From NCBI GenBank assembly GCA_001999425.1, contig MLHP01000019.1:22967-86966 (forward strand): DNA of 64,000 nucleotides, read 5' to 3'. Source of the stretch: Rodentibacter genomosp. 2. GTDB lineage: Bacteria > Pseudomonadota > Gammaproteobacteria > Enterobacterales > Pasteurellaceae. This document shows positions 49,835 through 60,666 of this stretch, piece after piece (the first letter of the stretch is position 1; each line of letters starts with the position of its first letter). The notes beneath the pieces are model-generated. The model did no database searches, was not told where the DNA came from, and saw only the letters and a list, made by a program, of their open reading frames with translations. Made by a program: the position numbers and the translations under genes.

Positions 49835-52828
49835 ATGCCGTTATTTCACCAATATATTCGACATAATAAAAAAATAATCAGTATGAAAGTTATTTTCTTG
49901 ACCCCTACTATACTTGTGCCTTTTGCAGCGGCAAGTCCTCAACAGGGTGATGGTATGGCGCAATTAGAAGAAATTACTGTGGCTGCAGAGGCCGATGAGC
50001 TATCGACTAATTCAAAAATTGTCAAGAATATTGAGCAATTAGAAAAACAACAAGTAAACAATATCAGAGATCTTATTCGTTATGATGCAGGAGTTTCTGT
50101 TGTTGAACAAAATAGGGGGGGCTCATCTGGTTTTGCCATACGAGGAGTGGATAAAAACAGGGTTGCTATAACGGTTGATGACATTCCACAACTCCAGTCT
50201 CACAAGACTAGGAGAGAATCTTCTTATTATGGAAGTGGTGCAAGAAATGAAATTGAATTAGAAAATATAACAAGTGTTGAAATTGACAAAGGTAGTCAAT
50301 CACTGCGATCAGGTAGCGGAGCGTTGGGTGGGTCAGTCAACTTTAGAACTAAAACCATAGAGGATATTTTGTCCGAGGGAGAAAAATTCGCTATAACAAG
50401 TAAAACCGCTTACAGTAGTAAAAATAGTCAGCTCATGCAATCACTAGGCACTGCATTTAATGAAGGAAATTTAAAAGGACTCTTTCAATACACTAATCGT
50501 AACGGAAAAGAGATAAAAGTTCACGATGATGTTATGAAAAAAAAGTACGAAATTCGTAAACTAGGGGCACATGTTCATAAGTATCTTCCTGAAAGTAAAA
50601 CACCAAATACACTATTTGAGAATGGTAAATTCTTTAAATGTAAAGATTGCACAGAGCCTTTTTATAGTTCTCTTCTAACTAGATTTGATGATTTACAAAG
50701 TGCTATTGCTCATTACAAGAGCAGTAATGGAGGTAGAGATTTTACGCCTGAGGAATTAGCACAACTAAAACAAATGGTGCATCCAACCGAGATTGTCTCG
50801 GCCAAGGATTACACCGGTCCGGATAGAGAAGCACCGGATCCGCTTAAAGCTAAAAGTGATTCTTATTTAATACGCCTGGAATATGAAATCGCGCCGAATC
50901 AATTGCTCGGAGGTATTTTTGAAGATACTAAGCAGAGTTATGCTACCAGAGATATGAGGGTTCGTGCTTATTATCCTGCACCACCTAAGGCACCTTCAAT
51001 ACCGGATCCTAGACCAAAACCTCCTTCGTCTCCTAAAGGTGATGACTATACTTGTCTAGATTGCCCTAATGGATGGGATGAGGATTCCTATCGTAAAGAC
51101 CTTGAGGAATGGAAAAACAAGTTTAAAGAGTATCAAAAACAGAAATTAGAGTATGATACTAAAGGTATCAATAGTGAGGCAGATAAGATATGGAGAGAGT
51201 ATGACCAGAAAAAAGGAGAGTATGATGAAACTCTTAGAGATTCTATAAATAGAATTCCTGCTTTGGGTGGTGGTGCATATATTGATGACATATTAGTTGG
51301 TGTAAGTGTGCCTATAGCTTACACAAGAACTCGTTTTAGTACTGAACTACATCGTAAAAAACGCCAAAGTCTTTATTATATTATTGAGCCTAAAAATAAA
51401 TGGGCAGATAAACTTGAGCTTAATTTAGACATACAGAAAATCGGTGTTAAATCAATTTACAGGGAATTAAGTTGTAGCAAATATCCAAAGGCTGATAAAG
51501 ATTGTAGGGCAAGTAGAGATAAACCCGGTTCATCAGAGAATATAGATGATGTTAATTACCAAGAAAAGTATATGCATCTAGGCTTTAAATACGATAATAG
51601 TTTTAACATTGATCCTATAACTTATCGCTTCAAAATTACAGGTGGTCTTGCTAATTACAGTGCAGTACAAGATCATTACTCTTATACGCTGAGATTTGGT
51701 GGACTACGCCTTGAAGGTAAACCGGATAGAACTACTTATGTTCCAAATGGTCTTGGTCGGGAAGATATTAGAGATATAGAGAGGGCTAACAGATGTGAAG
51801 AGGGATGGTGCGATTTTAGAATTAAAGGCAAAAATAGATACTTAGGACTAGACAATCAGCTCTCTTTTGGCAAGTGGTTTGATACTAGTATAGGATTTCG
51901 GAGAAATCGAGATATTGTATCAGGGGATAAAAGCTTTTTAGTCAAAAGAGTATATAACAATACCACCTACCAATTTAATGCCACATTAAAACCGACTGAG
52001 CAAGTTAGCATAGCTTATAATTATTCTACTGGTTTTAGAAATCCAAGCAATCAGGAAGTTTACGGCTGGTCCCCTCATGGTAAACAATCAACTGCACATT
52101 TAAAACCTGAAACTTCTGTTCATAATGAGGTTATGGTAACTCTTAAGGGTGACTGGGGATATGTGGAAGCAAACAAATTTATAAGTAGTTATAAAAATCT
52201 AATAAGTCTTGCACTTGATACAGAAACTCAGATCATGAAAGACTATAATTTTTCTAATGCTACTATTGAGGGATATGGTGTTTCAGGACATTTTGATCTT
52301 AATGCAATAGTCAACGCTATCCCATCAGGCTTTAGTACAAATATTACTTATGAGAAATCTAAACCTAAAAAGGCAACTAGAATAAATGACAATCTTATAT
52401 ATGGAACACTGTATCCATTTGATGCAATCCAACCGGCTCGTGTCGTTATCGGACTTAATTATGACGCCCCTTCTGAAAAATGGGGAGGCTCTTTGATTAT
52501 GACATACTCAAAAGCAAAAGATCCGAGAGAATTAGAAACGAGAGGATTTTTTGCAAAAGATCCGGAGCATCCCTCCAACAAATCTAAGCTGACTAATATA
52601 GAGACGAAATCTTGGAAAACACTCGATTTACTAGGCTATTATGAAATAAGAAAGAATATGATGCTTAATGTTGGCATATATAATCTTTTAAACGAACAAT
52701 ATAGCACTTGGGAGTCTGTCCGTCGTAGCTCTACTAACTCAATACACCCAGAAAGTCAGTATGGTAGTGTTGCTCGTTATGCAGCTCCTGGACGAAACTA
52801 TTTTGTAAGTTTAAATATGAAATTCTAG
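49835..52828 (+). CDS. TonB-dependent receptor of the TbpA/LbpA/haemoglobin-receptor family
   Basis: A 997-residue outer-membrane receptor. Signal peptide to about residue 35; TonB box-like LEEITVAAE; plug domain with NNIRDLIRYDAGVSVVEQNR and GFAIRGVDKNRVAITVDD, typical of transferrin/lactoferrin receptors; beta barrel ending NYFVSLNMKF. A long loop (about residues 380-460) is Pro/Lys-rich with CLDC, and another near 265 has CKDC. Transport of iron or haem from a host protein is likely. No TbpB-type lipoprotein gene is adjacent. ATG 49835 has AAGGAG; controlled by the Fur box. Confidence 0.85.
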   Translation: MPLFHQYIRHNKKIISMKVIFLTPTILVPFAAASPQQGDGMAQLEEITVAAEADELSTNSKIVKNIEQLEKQQVNNIRDLIRYDAGVSVVEQNRGGSSGFAIRGVDKNRVAITVDDIPQLQSHKTRRESSYYGSGARNEIELENITSVEIDKGSQSLRSGSGALGGSVNFRTKTIEDILSEGEKFAITSKTAYSSKNSQLMQSLGTAFNEGNLKGLFQYTNRNGKEIKVHDDVMKKKYEIRKLGAHVHKYLPESKTPNTLFENGKFFKCKDCTEPFYSSLLTRFDDLQSAIAHYKSSNGGRDFTPEELAQLKQMVHPTEIVSAKDYTGPDREAPDPLKAKSDSYLIRLEYEIAPNQLLGGIFEDTKQSYATRDMRVRAYYPAPPKAPSIPDPRPKPPSSPKGDDYTCLDCPNGWDEDSYRKDLEEWKNKFKEYQKQKLEYDTKGINSEADKIWREYDQKKGEYDETLRDSINRIPALGGGAYIDDILVGVSVPIAYTRTRFSTELHRKKRQSLYYIIEPKNKWADKLELNLDIQKIGVKSIYRELSCSKYPKADKDCRASRDKPGSSENIDDVNYQEKYMHLGFKYDNSFNIDPITYRFKITGGLANYSAVQDHYSYTLRFGGLRLEGKPDRTTYVPNGLGREDIRDIERANRCEEGWCDFRIKGKNRYLGLDNQLSFGKWFDTSIGFRRNRDIVSGDKSFLVKRVYNNTTYQFNATLKPTEQVSIAYNYSTGFRNPSNQEVYGWSPHGKQSTAHLKPETSVHNEVMVTLKGDWGYVEANKFISSYKNLISLALDTETQIMKDYNFSNATIEGYGVSGHFDLNAIVNAIPSGFSTNITYEKSKPKKATRINDNLIYGTLYPFDAIQPARVVIGLNYDAPSEKWGGSLIMTYSKAKDPRELETRGFFAKDPEHPSNKSKLTNIETKSWKTLDLLGYYEIRKNMMLNVGIYNLLNEQYSTWESVRRSSTNSIHPESQYGSVARYAAPGRNYFVSLNMKF

Positions 52829-52893
52829 TTTGTTCAGCAATTTTGCTTAGTGAAAGCAGAATGGATTGTCTGGTTATACTGTTTTTATCCGAT

Positions 52894-52999
52894 ATTCATG
52901 TAGCAAATGCACAATTTAAAGAAAATGTAGGGACGCCACACCAGCGTGGCATCCCCTACCTATGAGATAAAATTTAAGTTTGTGCAACTGCTACATAAT
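52894..52999. repeat. 106-base palindromic element with terminal inverted repeats
   Basis: Left end ATTCATGTAGCAAATGCACA and the inverted right end (TGTGCAACTGCTACATAAT) match at most positions. The centre is a second hairpin, GTAGGGACGCCAC against GTGGCATCCCCTAC. It resembles a MITE or REP-type element. A half copy occurs at 48810-48862. It fills most of the 297-base gap before lon. Confidence 0.65.
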
Positions 53000-53011
53000 A
53001 TAGTTTTTATC

Positions 53012-53043
53012 AAAAAGTGCGGTGAAAAATGACCGCACTTTTA
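53012..53043. terminator. Paired uptake-sequence hairpin upstream of lon
   Basis: AAAAAGTGCGGT (53012-53023), 8-base loop, ACCGCACTTTT (53032-53042). Confidence 0.75.
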
Positions 53044-53062
53044 TTCTAATTCACCTGATTCT

Positions 53063-53090
53063 CTTGAATTCATCAAACCTATCCCCATAT
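53063..53090 (+). promoter_or_regulatory. lon: Sigma-32 heat-shock promoter of lon
   Basis: CTTGAA (53063-53068), 14-base spacer and CCCCATAT (53083-53090) match the RpoH consensus exactly in both boxes, 36 bases before the lon ATG. Confidence 0.85.
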
Positions 53091-53125
53091 AGTTCACAAT
53101 CATTAAGATAGCTAGAGAAGAAGAT

Positions 53126-55540
53126 ATGACTACCAAAAGAACACAATATACGATGCCCGTACTGCCATTACGTGATGTTGTGGTTTTTCCTTATATGGTG
53201 ATGCCGCTTTTTGTGGGGCGAGCAAAATCTATTAATGCTCTTGAAGAAGCGATGAATGAAAATAAACAGCTCCTTTTGGTTTCACAAAAACAAGCGGATT
53301 TAGAAGAGCCAACCATTGATGATGTGTATGATGTCGGGACGATTGCCAATATTATCCAGCTTTTAAAATTACCGGATGGAACGGTTAAAGTGTTGGTGGA
53401 AGGGCAGCAACGAGCAAGAATTAATCAGCTTGAAGAAAATGAACAATTTTTTTCAGCAAAAATCACACCGATCGAAACGACTTATGTCAATGAAAGAGAA
53501 TTAGATGTTGTAAAAAGTGCGGTACTTTCTGAGTTTGAAAATTATCTGACGTTAAACAAAAAAGTGCCTGCCGATATATTAAATGCACTTCAACGCATTG
53601 ATAATGCGGATCGTCTTGCGGATACCATGGCGGCGCATTTGCCGGTGAGCGTTCGCCATAAACAAAGCGTATTGGAACTTGCTGATGTTCAAGCACGTTT
53701 AGAATACTTGCTGGGTATGATGGAATCGGAAGCGGATATTCTACAAGTGGAAAAACGTATTCGTGGCCGTGTGAAAAAACAAATGGAAAAAAGCCAGCGT
53801 AACTATTATTTGAGCGAGCAAATTAAAGCGATTCGCAAAGAAATGGACGATGGCGAAAATGAAGACACCATTGATGAAGTAGAGCAACTTCGTCAAAAAG
53901 TGGATACCGCGGGGATGCCGGCAGAAGTGCGTGAGAAAGTGGAAAGCGAGTTGCAGAAACTCAAAATGATGTCGGCAATGTCAGCGGAAGCGACTGTTGT
54001 TCGTAGTTACATTGAATGGATGATTCAAGTTCCATGGCATCAACGCACAAAAGTGAAAAAGGATATTACCAAGGCACAGCAAGTGTTAGATGCTGACCAT
54101 TATGGTTTAGAGCGGGTGAAAGAACGCATTTTAGAATACCTTGCGGTGCAAGCGCGTCTCAATAAAGTGAAAGGGCCGATTCTTTGTTTGGTTGGCCCTC
54201 CAGGGGTAGGTAAAACTTCATTGGGTCAATCTATCGCCAATGCAACGGGGCGTAAATATGTGCGCATGGCGCTTGGTGGTGTGCGTGATGAAGCGGAAAT
54301 TCGGGGGCACCGTAAAACCTATATCGGCGCATTACCGGGCAAACTCATTCAAAAAATGGCAAAAGTGGGGGTAAAAAACCCATTATTCCTACTGGATGAG
54401 ATTGATAAAATGGCATCGGATATGCGTGGCGATCCGGCTTCCGCTTTATTAGAAGTGCTTGATCCGGAACAAAATACGACCTTTAACGATCATTATTTAG
54501 AAGTGGATTATGATCTTTCCGATGTCATGTTTGTGGCGACATCAAACTCCATGAATATCCCGGGACCGTTACTTGATCGTATGGAAGTGATTCGCCTTTC
54601 CGGTTACACGGAAGATGAAAAACTCAATATTGCTATGCGTCATTTGTTACAAAAACAAATTGAGCGTAATGGCTTGAAGAAAGGTGAATTAGTGGTGGAA
54701 GAAAGTGCCATTTTGGATATTATCCGCTATTACACCAGAGAAGCCGGTGTGCGCAATTTAGAACGTGAAATTTCCAAAATTTGCCGTAAAGCGGTGAAAA
54801 ATTTATTAGCGGCTCCTAAACTGAAATCCATTACGGTAAATGCCGATAATTTAAAAGATTATCTTGGCGTGAAACGTTTTGAGTTTGGCAAAGCGGATAC
54901 GCAAAACCGAGTAGGTGAAGTGACAGGTTTGGCGTGGACGGAAGTCGGTGGCGATTTACTTACCATTGAAACCGCATCTGTGGTGGGCAAGGGTAAATTA
55001 ACTTTTACCGGTTCCCTTGGTGATGTGATGAAGGAATCCATTCAAGCGGCAATGACAGTGGTGCGTTCACGTGCCGATAAACTGGGCATTAACCCTGAGT
55101 TCCACGAAAAACGCGATATTCATATTCACGTGCCGGACGGTGCAACACCGAAAGACGGGCCAAGTGCGGGTATCGCAATGTGTACCGCTCTTGTGTCTTG
55201 TTTGACAGGCAATCCGGTGCGTGCGGATGTGGCAATGACAGGGGAAATCAGCTTACGCGGTAAAGTGCTGCCAATCGGCGGTTTAAAAGAAAAACTTTTG
55301 GCGGCGCACCGTGGCGGTATTAAAACCGTATTAATCCCGAAAGATAACGTAAAAGATTTGGAAGAAATTCCGGATAACGTGAAAGAAAACCTCACCATTC
55401 ATGCAGTGGAAACTATTGATGAAGTATTAAGTTTGGCATTAGAAAATCCACCGGAAGGCGTGGAGTTTGTCAAGGTGGAAGCCAAACCCAAAACACCACG
55501 TCGTAAAGCCGTCACGAAAACAACAAGAGCGGTCAATTAA
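53126..55540 (+). CDS. lon: ATP-dependent protease Lon
   Basis: An 804-residue AAA+ serine protease: N-terminal substrate-binding domain ([21 protein letters not shown]), coiled-coil region, Walker [10 protein letters not shown] (about residue 357), Walker [10 protein letters not shown], sensor regions, and a proteolytic domain with the Ser in [11 protein letters not shown] and the Lys in [12 protein letters not shown]. It degrades misfolded and regulatory proteins in the cytosol. Expressed from a sigma-32 promoter. Confidence 0.97.
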   Translation: MTTKRTQYTMPVLPLRDVVVFPYMVMPLFVGRAKSINALEEAMNENKQLLLVSQKQADLEEPTIDDVYDVGTIANIIQLLKLPDGTVKVLVEGQQRARINQLEENEQFFSAKITPIETTYVNERELDVVKSAVLSEFENYLTLNKKVPADILNALQRIDNADRLADTMAAHLPVSVRHKQSVLELADVQARLEYLLGMMESEADILQVEKRIRGRVKKQMEKSQRNYYLSEQIKAIRKEMDDGENEDTIDEVEQLRQKVDTAGMPAEVREKVESELQKLKMMSAMSAEATVVRSYIEWMIQVPWHQRTKVKKDITKAQQVLDADHYGLERVKERILEYLAVQARLNKVKGPILCLVGPPGVGKTSLGQSIANATGRKYVRMALGGVRDEAEIRGHRKTYIGALPGKLIQKMAKVGVKNPLFLLDEIDKMASDMRGDPASALLEVLDPEQNTTFNDHYLEVDYDLSDVMFVATSNSMNIPGPLLDRMEVIRLSGYTEDEKLNIAMRHLLQKQIERNGLKKGELVVEESAILDIIRYYTREAGVRNLEREISKICRKAVKNLLAAPKLKSITVNADNLKDYLGVKRFEFGKADTQNRVGEVTGLAWTEVGGDLLTIETASVVGKGKLTFTGSLGDVMKESIQAAMTVVRSRADKLGINPEFHEKRDIHIHVPDGATPKDGPSAGIAMCTALVSCLTGNPVRADVAMTGEISLRGKVLPIGGLKEKLLAAHRGGIKTVLIPKDNVKDLEEIPDNVKENLTIHAVETIDEVLSLALENPPEGVEFVKVEAKPKTPRRKAVTKTTRAVN

Positions 55541-55553
55541 TTGAGTATTTTTT

Positions 55554-55580
55554 AGGGCTTGCGGAAACAAGCCCTTTTTT
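55554..55580 (+). terminator. Rho-independent terminator after lon
   Basis: GGGCTTG (55555-55561), 6-base loop, CAAGCCC (55568-55574), then six T. Confidence 0.88.
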
Positions 55581-55729
55581 ATCGCTTTAAATTCTGATTT
55601 TTTGGCAATTCAAACAAAGGTTAAAAAAATGTAATGCTGTTGTTTTTGAAATGAAATTTTTGTTTTGGTATTTGGTAAAAATGTGCGAATATGAAGTTCA
55701 TTATTTAACCAATCCAAAAGGATGTGCAT

Positions 55730-57292
55730 ATGTCATCAACAGTTTCTCAAAAAAACAGCCGAATTCGGCATTTTTTAAAAGGGGTGGAATGGCTTGGAAA
55801 TTTACTGCCGCACCCTATTATTTTATTTATGTTGATGTGCGGTATTTTGATCGTACTTTCAGCCATTTTGCATTACTTTGGTGTAAGTGTTTTGGATCCT
55901 CGCCCGAATCACTCCGGTGACATTATCGTGAAAAATCTGCTTAGCCAAGAAGGACTGGCTTATATGGTCAGCAGTTTGGTTAAAAACTTCACAGGTTTTG
56001 CGCCACTTGGTACTGTTTTAGTGGCAATGCTCGGAGTATCTATTGCCGAGTCTTCCGGTATGATTTCTGCGGCGCTGAGAGGGTTAGTTGTTGGCGCACC
56101 GAAAAAACTGGTGACTTTCACTATTGTATTTGCCGGTGTTATTTCAAATACAGCGGCTGAACTTGGTTATGTGGTACTAATTCCTCTTGCTGCAATGATT
56201 TTTCATGCACTTGGTCGTCATCCGCTTGCTGGGCTTGCAGCTGCATTTGCCGGTGTTTCCGGCGGATATAGCGCTAATTTGTTATTAGGTACGGTAGATC
56301 CGCTTTTATCGGGAATTACGCAAGAGGCTGCCCGTTTAATTGCTCCAAATTATGTCGTCGGACCTGAAGCAAACTGGTATTTTATGTTTGTTAGTACATT
56401 TTTAGTGAGCATTTTGGGCTATTTGGTCACAGAAAAAATCGTTGAACCTCAGTTAGGAAATTATGATCCCCAAGCAGCGGATGATCCTTCAATTCTTAAA
56501 CATAAAGTGGAAAAATTGGCACCTAATGAGAAAAGGGGCTTGATGTGGGCTGGCATAGCAATGTTAATTTTTTCCTTACTACTTGCCTGGACCATTGTTC
56601 CCGAAGACGGCATTTTGCGTAATACCAAAACAGGGCTTGTAGCGGGTTCCCCTTTCTTACATGGTATTGTAGTCTTTATTTTTATCTTTTTTGCCATTCC
56701 CGGTTATATCTATGGACGAGTCACCGGTTCAATGAGATCTTCTCAAGATATCGTAAAATCAATGTCGCAGGGTATGGCTTCAATGGGGATGTACATCGTA
56801 CTGGTATTCTTTGCGGCACAGTTTGTAGCGTTTTTTAAGTGGACAAATTTAGGTTCAATTGTTGCGGTAAAAGGGGCTAATTTACTTATTAATCTTGGCT
56901 TAACAGGACCTGTGCTTTTTGTCGGTTTTATCTTAGTTTGTGCATTTATCAATTTGATGATTTCCTCCGCGTCAGCACAATGGGCATTAACTGCGCCTAT
57001 TTTTGTACCAATGCTGATGTTGGTTGGTTATGCGCCGGAAGTGATTCAGGCAGCATATCGTATTGGTGATTCAACAACGAATATTATCACGCCGATGATG
57101 AGTTATTTTGGCTTGATTATGGCTGTGGCGGTTCGTTACAAAAAAGATACGGGAGTGGGTACGTTAATGGCGATGATGATTCCTTATTCATTTATTTTTA
57201 TCGTCGGTTGGGTAACGCTTTTCTACCTCTGGGTTTTTGTGTTTGGTTTACCGGTCGGGCCAGGCTCATTTACTTATTTTTCAACGCCATAA
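55730..57292 (+). CDS. AbgT family transporter (p-aminobenzoyl-glutamate type)
   Basis: A 520-residue inner-membrane protein with about 10-12 helices and conserved VLVAMLGVSIAESSG and FAGVSGGYSANLLLGTVDPL, both typical of AbgT/MtrF. Family members import p-aminobenzoyl-glutamate or export folate-synthesis inhibitors such as sulfonamides. ATG 55730 with AAAAGGA at 7 bases; a GTG six bases earlier is possible. Confidence 0.88.
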   Translation: MSSTVSQKNSRIRHFLKGVEWLGNLLPHPIILFMLMCGILIVLSAILHYFGVSVLDPRPNHSGDIIVKNLLSQEGLAYMVSSLVKNFTGFAPLGTVLVAMLGVSIAESSGMISAALRGLVVGAPKKLVTFTIVFAGVISNTAAELGYVVLIPLAAMIFHALGRHPLAGLAAAFAGVSGGYSANLLLGTVDPLLSGITQEAARLIAPNYVVGPEANWYFMFVSTFLVSILGYLVTEKIVEPQLGNYDPQAADDPSILKHKVEKLAPNEKRGLMWAGIAMLIFSLLLAWTIVPEDGILRNTKTGLVAGSPFLHGIVVFIFIFFAIPGYIYGRVTGSMRSSQDIVKSMSQGMASMGMYIVLVFFAAQFVAFFKWTNLGSIVAVKGANLLINLGLTGPVLFVGFILVCAFINLMISSASAQWALTAPIFVPMLMLVGYAPEVIQAAYRIGDSTTNIITPMMSYFGLIMAVAVRYKKDTGVGTLMAMMIPYSFIFIVGWVTLFYLWVFVFGLPVGPGSFTYFSTP

Positions 57293-57321
57293 CTCAGCGG
57301 CATATTGAAATTACTATCGAT

Positions 57322-57354
57322 AATAAGGCTCTTAATACAGAGCCTATTATTTTC
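57322..57354 (+). terminator. Terminator after the AbgT gene
   Basis: AATAAGGCTCT, short loop, AGAGCCTATTATTTTC. The remaining sequence to 57480 is AT-rich and holds no gene. Confidence 0.7.
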
Positions 57355-57480
57355 CTAATAAAACATTCCTCTGTCTCTAACTGATTCAAAATTAAAGCGA
57401 TAACCAAAAGAGCAATCCTTTAAAAATTTTTCCGTTGTATTTTATAATGGCATAAAATATCTTCTGAATTATTAATTATC

Positions 57481-58632
57481 ATGCTTAGACTTCCTCCACT
57501 TTCTCTTTATATCCATATTCCTTGGTGTGTACAGAAATGCCCCTATTGCGATTTTAATTCCCATGCTCGGAAAAGTGATATTCCCGAACAAGAGTATATT
57601 CACCATTTGCTACAGGATTTGAAAGCGGATTTAGCACGTTTTCAGGAAAGTATTCAGGATCGGGAACTACATTCTATTTTTATCGGTGGCGGCACGCCGA
57701 GTTTGTTTTCAGCGGATAGTATTGCTTATTTGTTAAGTGAAATAAAAAAATATATTTCTTTTCAAGATAATATCGAAATTACTTTGGAAGCCAATCCCGG
57801 TACAGTGGAGGCAGAGCGGTTTAAGGGATATGTAACGGCTGGGGTTACCCGTATTTCTATGGGAATTCAAAGTTTTAATGATGACAAATTGCAACGCTTA
57901 GGGCGAATTCACAACGTGCGGGAAGCCAAAAGAGCGGTCGGTTTAGCGAAAGTTTCTGGTCTCAAAAGTTTCAACTTGGATTTAATGCACGGCTTGCCGA
58001 ATCAAACCCTTGCCGAAGCCTTAGATGATTTACGCCAAGCCATTGAGCTGGCACCGCCGCATATTTCTTGGTATCAACTGACTATTGAACCCAATACGAT
58101 GTTTGCTTATCGCCCGCCGAAATTGCCGGATGAAGACAAACTTTGGACTATTTTTGAGCAAGGCCATCAACTTCTCACTGCGGCAGGCTATCAACAGTAT
58201 GAAACTTCCGCTTATGCCAAACCGGGTTTTCAATGCCGACATAATTTGAATTATTGGCGTTTTGGTGATTATTTGGCGATTGGTTGTGGGGCGCACGGAA
58301 AATTAACTTTTTCAAACGGCGGGATTCGGCGTTTTTCTAAAACCAAGCATCCTCGGGGATATTTGCGGGGTGAGTATCTTTATGAAGAAAAAAACGTCCC
58401 TGAAATTGACCGCCCTTTTGAATTCTTTATGAACCGTTTTCGTTTATTGGAACCTGTACCGAAAAGGGAATTTGAATACTATACCGGATTACCGCAAAGT
58501 GCGGTCAAAAACCAGATTGATTTTGCCCTTAAACAGAACTACATCATAGAAACCGAAGCATATTGGCAGATTACCGAACACGGCAAATTGTTTTTAAATG
58601 AATTACTCACACTATTTCTAGCGGAAGACTAA
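57481..58632 (+). CDS. hemW: Radical SAM heme chaperone HemW
   Basis: A 383-residue protein with the radical SAM motif CVQKCPYCDFNSH (CX3CX2C) at about residue 16, GGGTPSL, and a HemW-specific EANPGTVE and C-terminal segment. Older annotations call it oxygen-independent coproporphyrinogen III oxidase; HemW is a heme-binding chaperone for membrane cytochromes. Length as expected. Confidence 0.92.
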   Translation: MLRLPPLSLYIHIPWCVQKCPYCDFNSHARKSDIPEQEYIHHLLQDLKADLARFQESIQDRELHSIFIGGGTPSLFSADSIAYLLSEIKKYISFQDNIEITLEANPGTVEAERFKGYVTAGVTRISMGIQSFNDDKLQRLGRIHNVREAKRAVGLAKVSGLKSFNLDLMHGLPNQTLAEALDDLRQAIELAPPHISWYQLTIEPNTMFAYRPPKLPDEDKLWTIFEQGHQLLTAAGYQQYETSAYAKPGFQCRHNLNYWRFGDYLAIGCGAHGKLTFSNGGIRRFSKTKHPRGYLRGEYLYEEKNVPEIDRPFEFFMNRFRLLEPVPKREFEYYTGLPQSAVKNQIDFALKQNYIIETEAYWQITEHGKLFLNELLTLFLAED

Positions 58633-58740
58633 TTAGTGTTATTTTTTTCATAATGACTTATCAAAATTTGCACTTGTTTATTTAATGCGTGCATATTAAA
58701 GTAACGCAATCGTTTACTTTTTAAAAGAAAGAGCAGAATA

Positions 58741-59400
58741 ATGAATCAATTAGAAATGAAAAAATTGGCGGCAAAAGCAGCCTTACAGTATGTGAAAGCG
58801 GATACGATTGTCGGAGTGGGTAGCGGTTCTACCGTAAACTGCTTTATTGAAGCCTTAGGAGCGATGAAAGATCAAATTAAAGGCGCTGTGGCAGCATCGA
58901 AAACGTCGGAAGAGTTGCTACGCAAACAAGGCATTGAAGTCTTTAGCGCAAATGAGGTTTCAGGATTGGATATTTATGTGGATGGCGCAGATGAAATTAA
59001 TCCACAAAAAATGATGATTAAGGGCGGTGGTGCGGCACTTACCCGGGAAAAAATTGTGGCGGCATTGGCGAAAAAATTTATTTGCATTGTCGATGAAAGT
59101 AAGCAAGTCGATGTGTTAGGTTCAACTTTCCCATTGCCTGTGGAAGTCATTCCAATGGCACGCTCGCAGGTGGGGAGAAAATTAGTCGCACTTGGCGGTG
59201 CGCCGGAATATCGTGAAGGTGTGGTGACAGATAACGGTAATGTGATTTTAGATGTGCATAATTTTGCGATGTTAAATCCGCTAGAAATGGAAAAAGAATT
59301 AAATAATATTGCCGGTGTGGTAACAAATGGTATTTTTGCCCTACGTGGCGCAGATATTGTGATTGTCGGTACGCCTGAAGGTGCAAAAATTATCGAATAA
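58741..59400 (+). CDS. rpiA: Ribose-5-phosphate isomerase A
   Basis: A 219-residue enzyme with [21 protein letters not shown] (substrate-binding), [12 protein letters not shown], as in E. coli RpiA (219 residues). It converts ribose-5-phosphate and ribulose-5-phosphate. serA follows by 30 bases, a conserved pair. Confidence 0.96.
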   Translation: MNQLEMKKLAAKAALQYVKADTIVGVGSGSTVNCFIEALGAMKDQIKGAVAASKTSEELLRKQGIEVFSANEVSGLDIYVDGADEINPQKMMIKGGGAALTREKIVAALAKKFICIVDESKQVDVLGSTFPLPVEVIPMARSQVGRKLVALGGAPEYREGVVTDNGNVILDVHNFAMLNPLEMEKELNNIAGVVTNGIFALRGADIVIVGTPEGAKIIE

Positions 59401-59430
59401 TTTATAGAAATAAATGTAAGGAAGGCAAAT

Positions 59431-60663
59431 ATGACAAATAAAGTTTCACTCGACAAATCAAAAATCAAATTTGTATTGCTGGAGGGCGTGCACCAAAGTG
59501 CGCTGGATACGCTGCATGCGGCGGGTTATACCAATATTGATTATTACAAAAAAGCCCTTGATGGTGATGAACTAAAAGCAGCGATTAAGGACGCGCATTT
59601 TATCGGTTTGCGTTCGCGTACGCATTTAACCGAGGCAATGATTGATGCCGCACCAAAACTTATTGCTATCGGTTGCTTTTGTATTGGTACCAATCAGGTT
59701 GATCTTAATGCGGCAAAAGCGCGGGGTATTCCGGTATTTAATGCGCCATTCTCAAATACCCGTTCGGTTGCTGAATTGGTTTTAGGTGAGATTTTGCTTT
59801 TGATGCGTAATGTTCCGCAAGCCAATGCGGAAGTACATCGCGGTATATGGAATAAATCCGCCACCGGTTCGCACGAAGTACGCGGTAAAAAATTAGGTAT
59901 CGTCGGTTATGGCCATATCGGTTCGCAATTAAGTATTATTGCAGAGTCCTTAGGGATGGATGTGCATTTCTATGATATTGAAAATAAATTGCCGCTAGGT
60001 AATGCGAAACAAGTACGTAGTTTAGAAGAATTGCTGGGATCTTGTGATGTGATTTCTTTACATGTGCCTGAATTACCTTCGACCCGTAATTTAATGAGTG
60101 CGGAACGTATTGCACAACTGAAACAAGGGGCTATTTTAATTAATGCGGCACGTGGATCGGTCGTCGATATTGATGCCCTTGCCCACGCCTTAAAAGAGGG
60201 CAAAATTCATGGGGCGGCTATTGATGTGTTCCCGGTTGAACCGGCTTCAATCAATGAAGAATTTGTCTCGCCATTACGTGAATTTGATAATGTGATTTTA
60301 ACGCCGCATATTGGCGGATCAACGGCAGAAGCGCAGGAAAATATTGGTTTTGAAGTGGCGGGAAAATTCGTTAAATATTCCGATAACGGCTCAACATTGT
60401 CCTCGGTGAATTTCCCTGAGGTTTCCCTACCGGAACACGCAGGCACCAAACGTTTATTGCATATTCATGAAAATCGTCCGGGTGTATTGAACAAGCTTAA
60501 CCAAATTTTTGTAGAAGCCAATATTAATATCGCCGCACAATACTTACAAACCGATCCTAAAATTGGTTATGTTGTAGTGGATGTGGAAACGGAAAATGCA
60601 GAACCGCTATTAGTTAAATTGCGTGAAATTGATGGCACAATACGGGCTAGAGTGTTGTATTAA
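59431..60663 (+). CDS. serA: D-3-phosphoglycerate dehydrogenase
   Basis: A 410-residue D-2-hydroxyacid dehydrogenase: NAD fold GIVGYGHIGSQ (about residue 155), catalytic Arg/Glu/His (INAARGS, PHIGGSTAEAQ) and a C-terminal ACT domain (RPGVLNKLNQIF) that binds serine for feedback inhibition. First step of serine synthesis. Length matches E. coli SerA. Confidence 0.96.
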   Translation: MTNKVSLDKSKIKFVLLEGVHQSALDTLHAAGYTNIDYYKKALDGDELKAAIKDAHFIGLRSRTHLTEAMIDAAPKLIAIGCFCIGTNQVDLNAAKARGIPVFNAPFSNTRSVAELVLGEILLLMRNVPQANAEVHRGIWNKSATGSHEVRGKKLGIVGYGHIGSQLSIIAESLGMDVHFYDIENKLPLGNAKQVRSLEELLGSCDVISLHVPELPSTRNLMSAERIAQLKQGAILINAARGSVVDIDALAHALKEGKIHGAAIDVFPVEPASINEEFVSPLREFDNVILTPHIGGSTAEAQENIGFEVAGKFVKYSDNGSTLSSVNFPEVSLPEHAGTKRLLHIHENRPGVLNKLNQIFVEANINIAAQYLQTDPKIGYVVVDVETENAEPLLVKLREIDGTIRARVLY

Positions 60664-60666
60664 AAT

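Noticed and set aside
49835..49960. Phase-variable CCAA-type tract in the TonB receptor gene, as in hgp genes
   Set aside because: No tetranucleotide repeat run is present in the leader or first codons.
57481..58632. Coproporphyrinogen III dehydrogenase (HemN)
   Set aside because: Length (383) and N-terminal motif layout fit HemW, not the ~457-residue HemN.
58974..59468. 164-codon minus-strand frame opposite rpiA
   Set aside because: Antisense to a fully conserved enzyme; no start signal.
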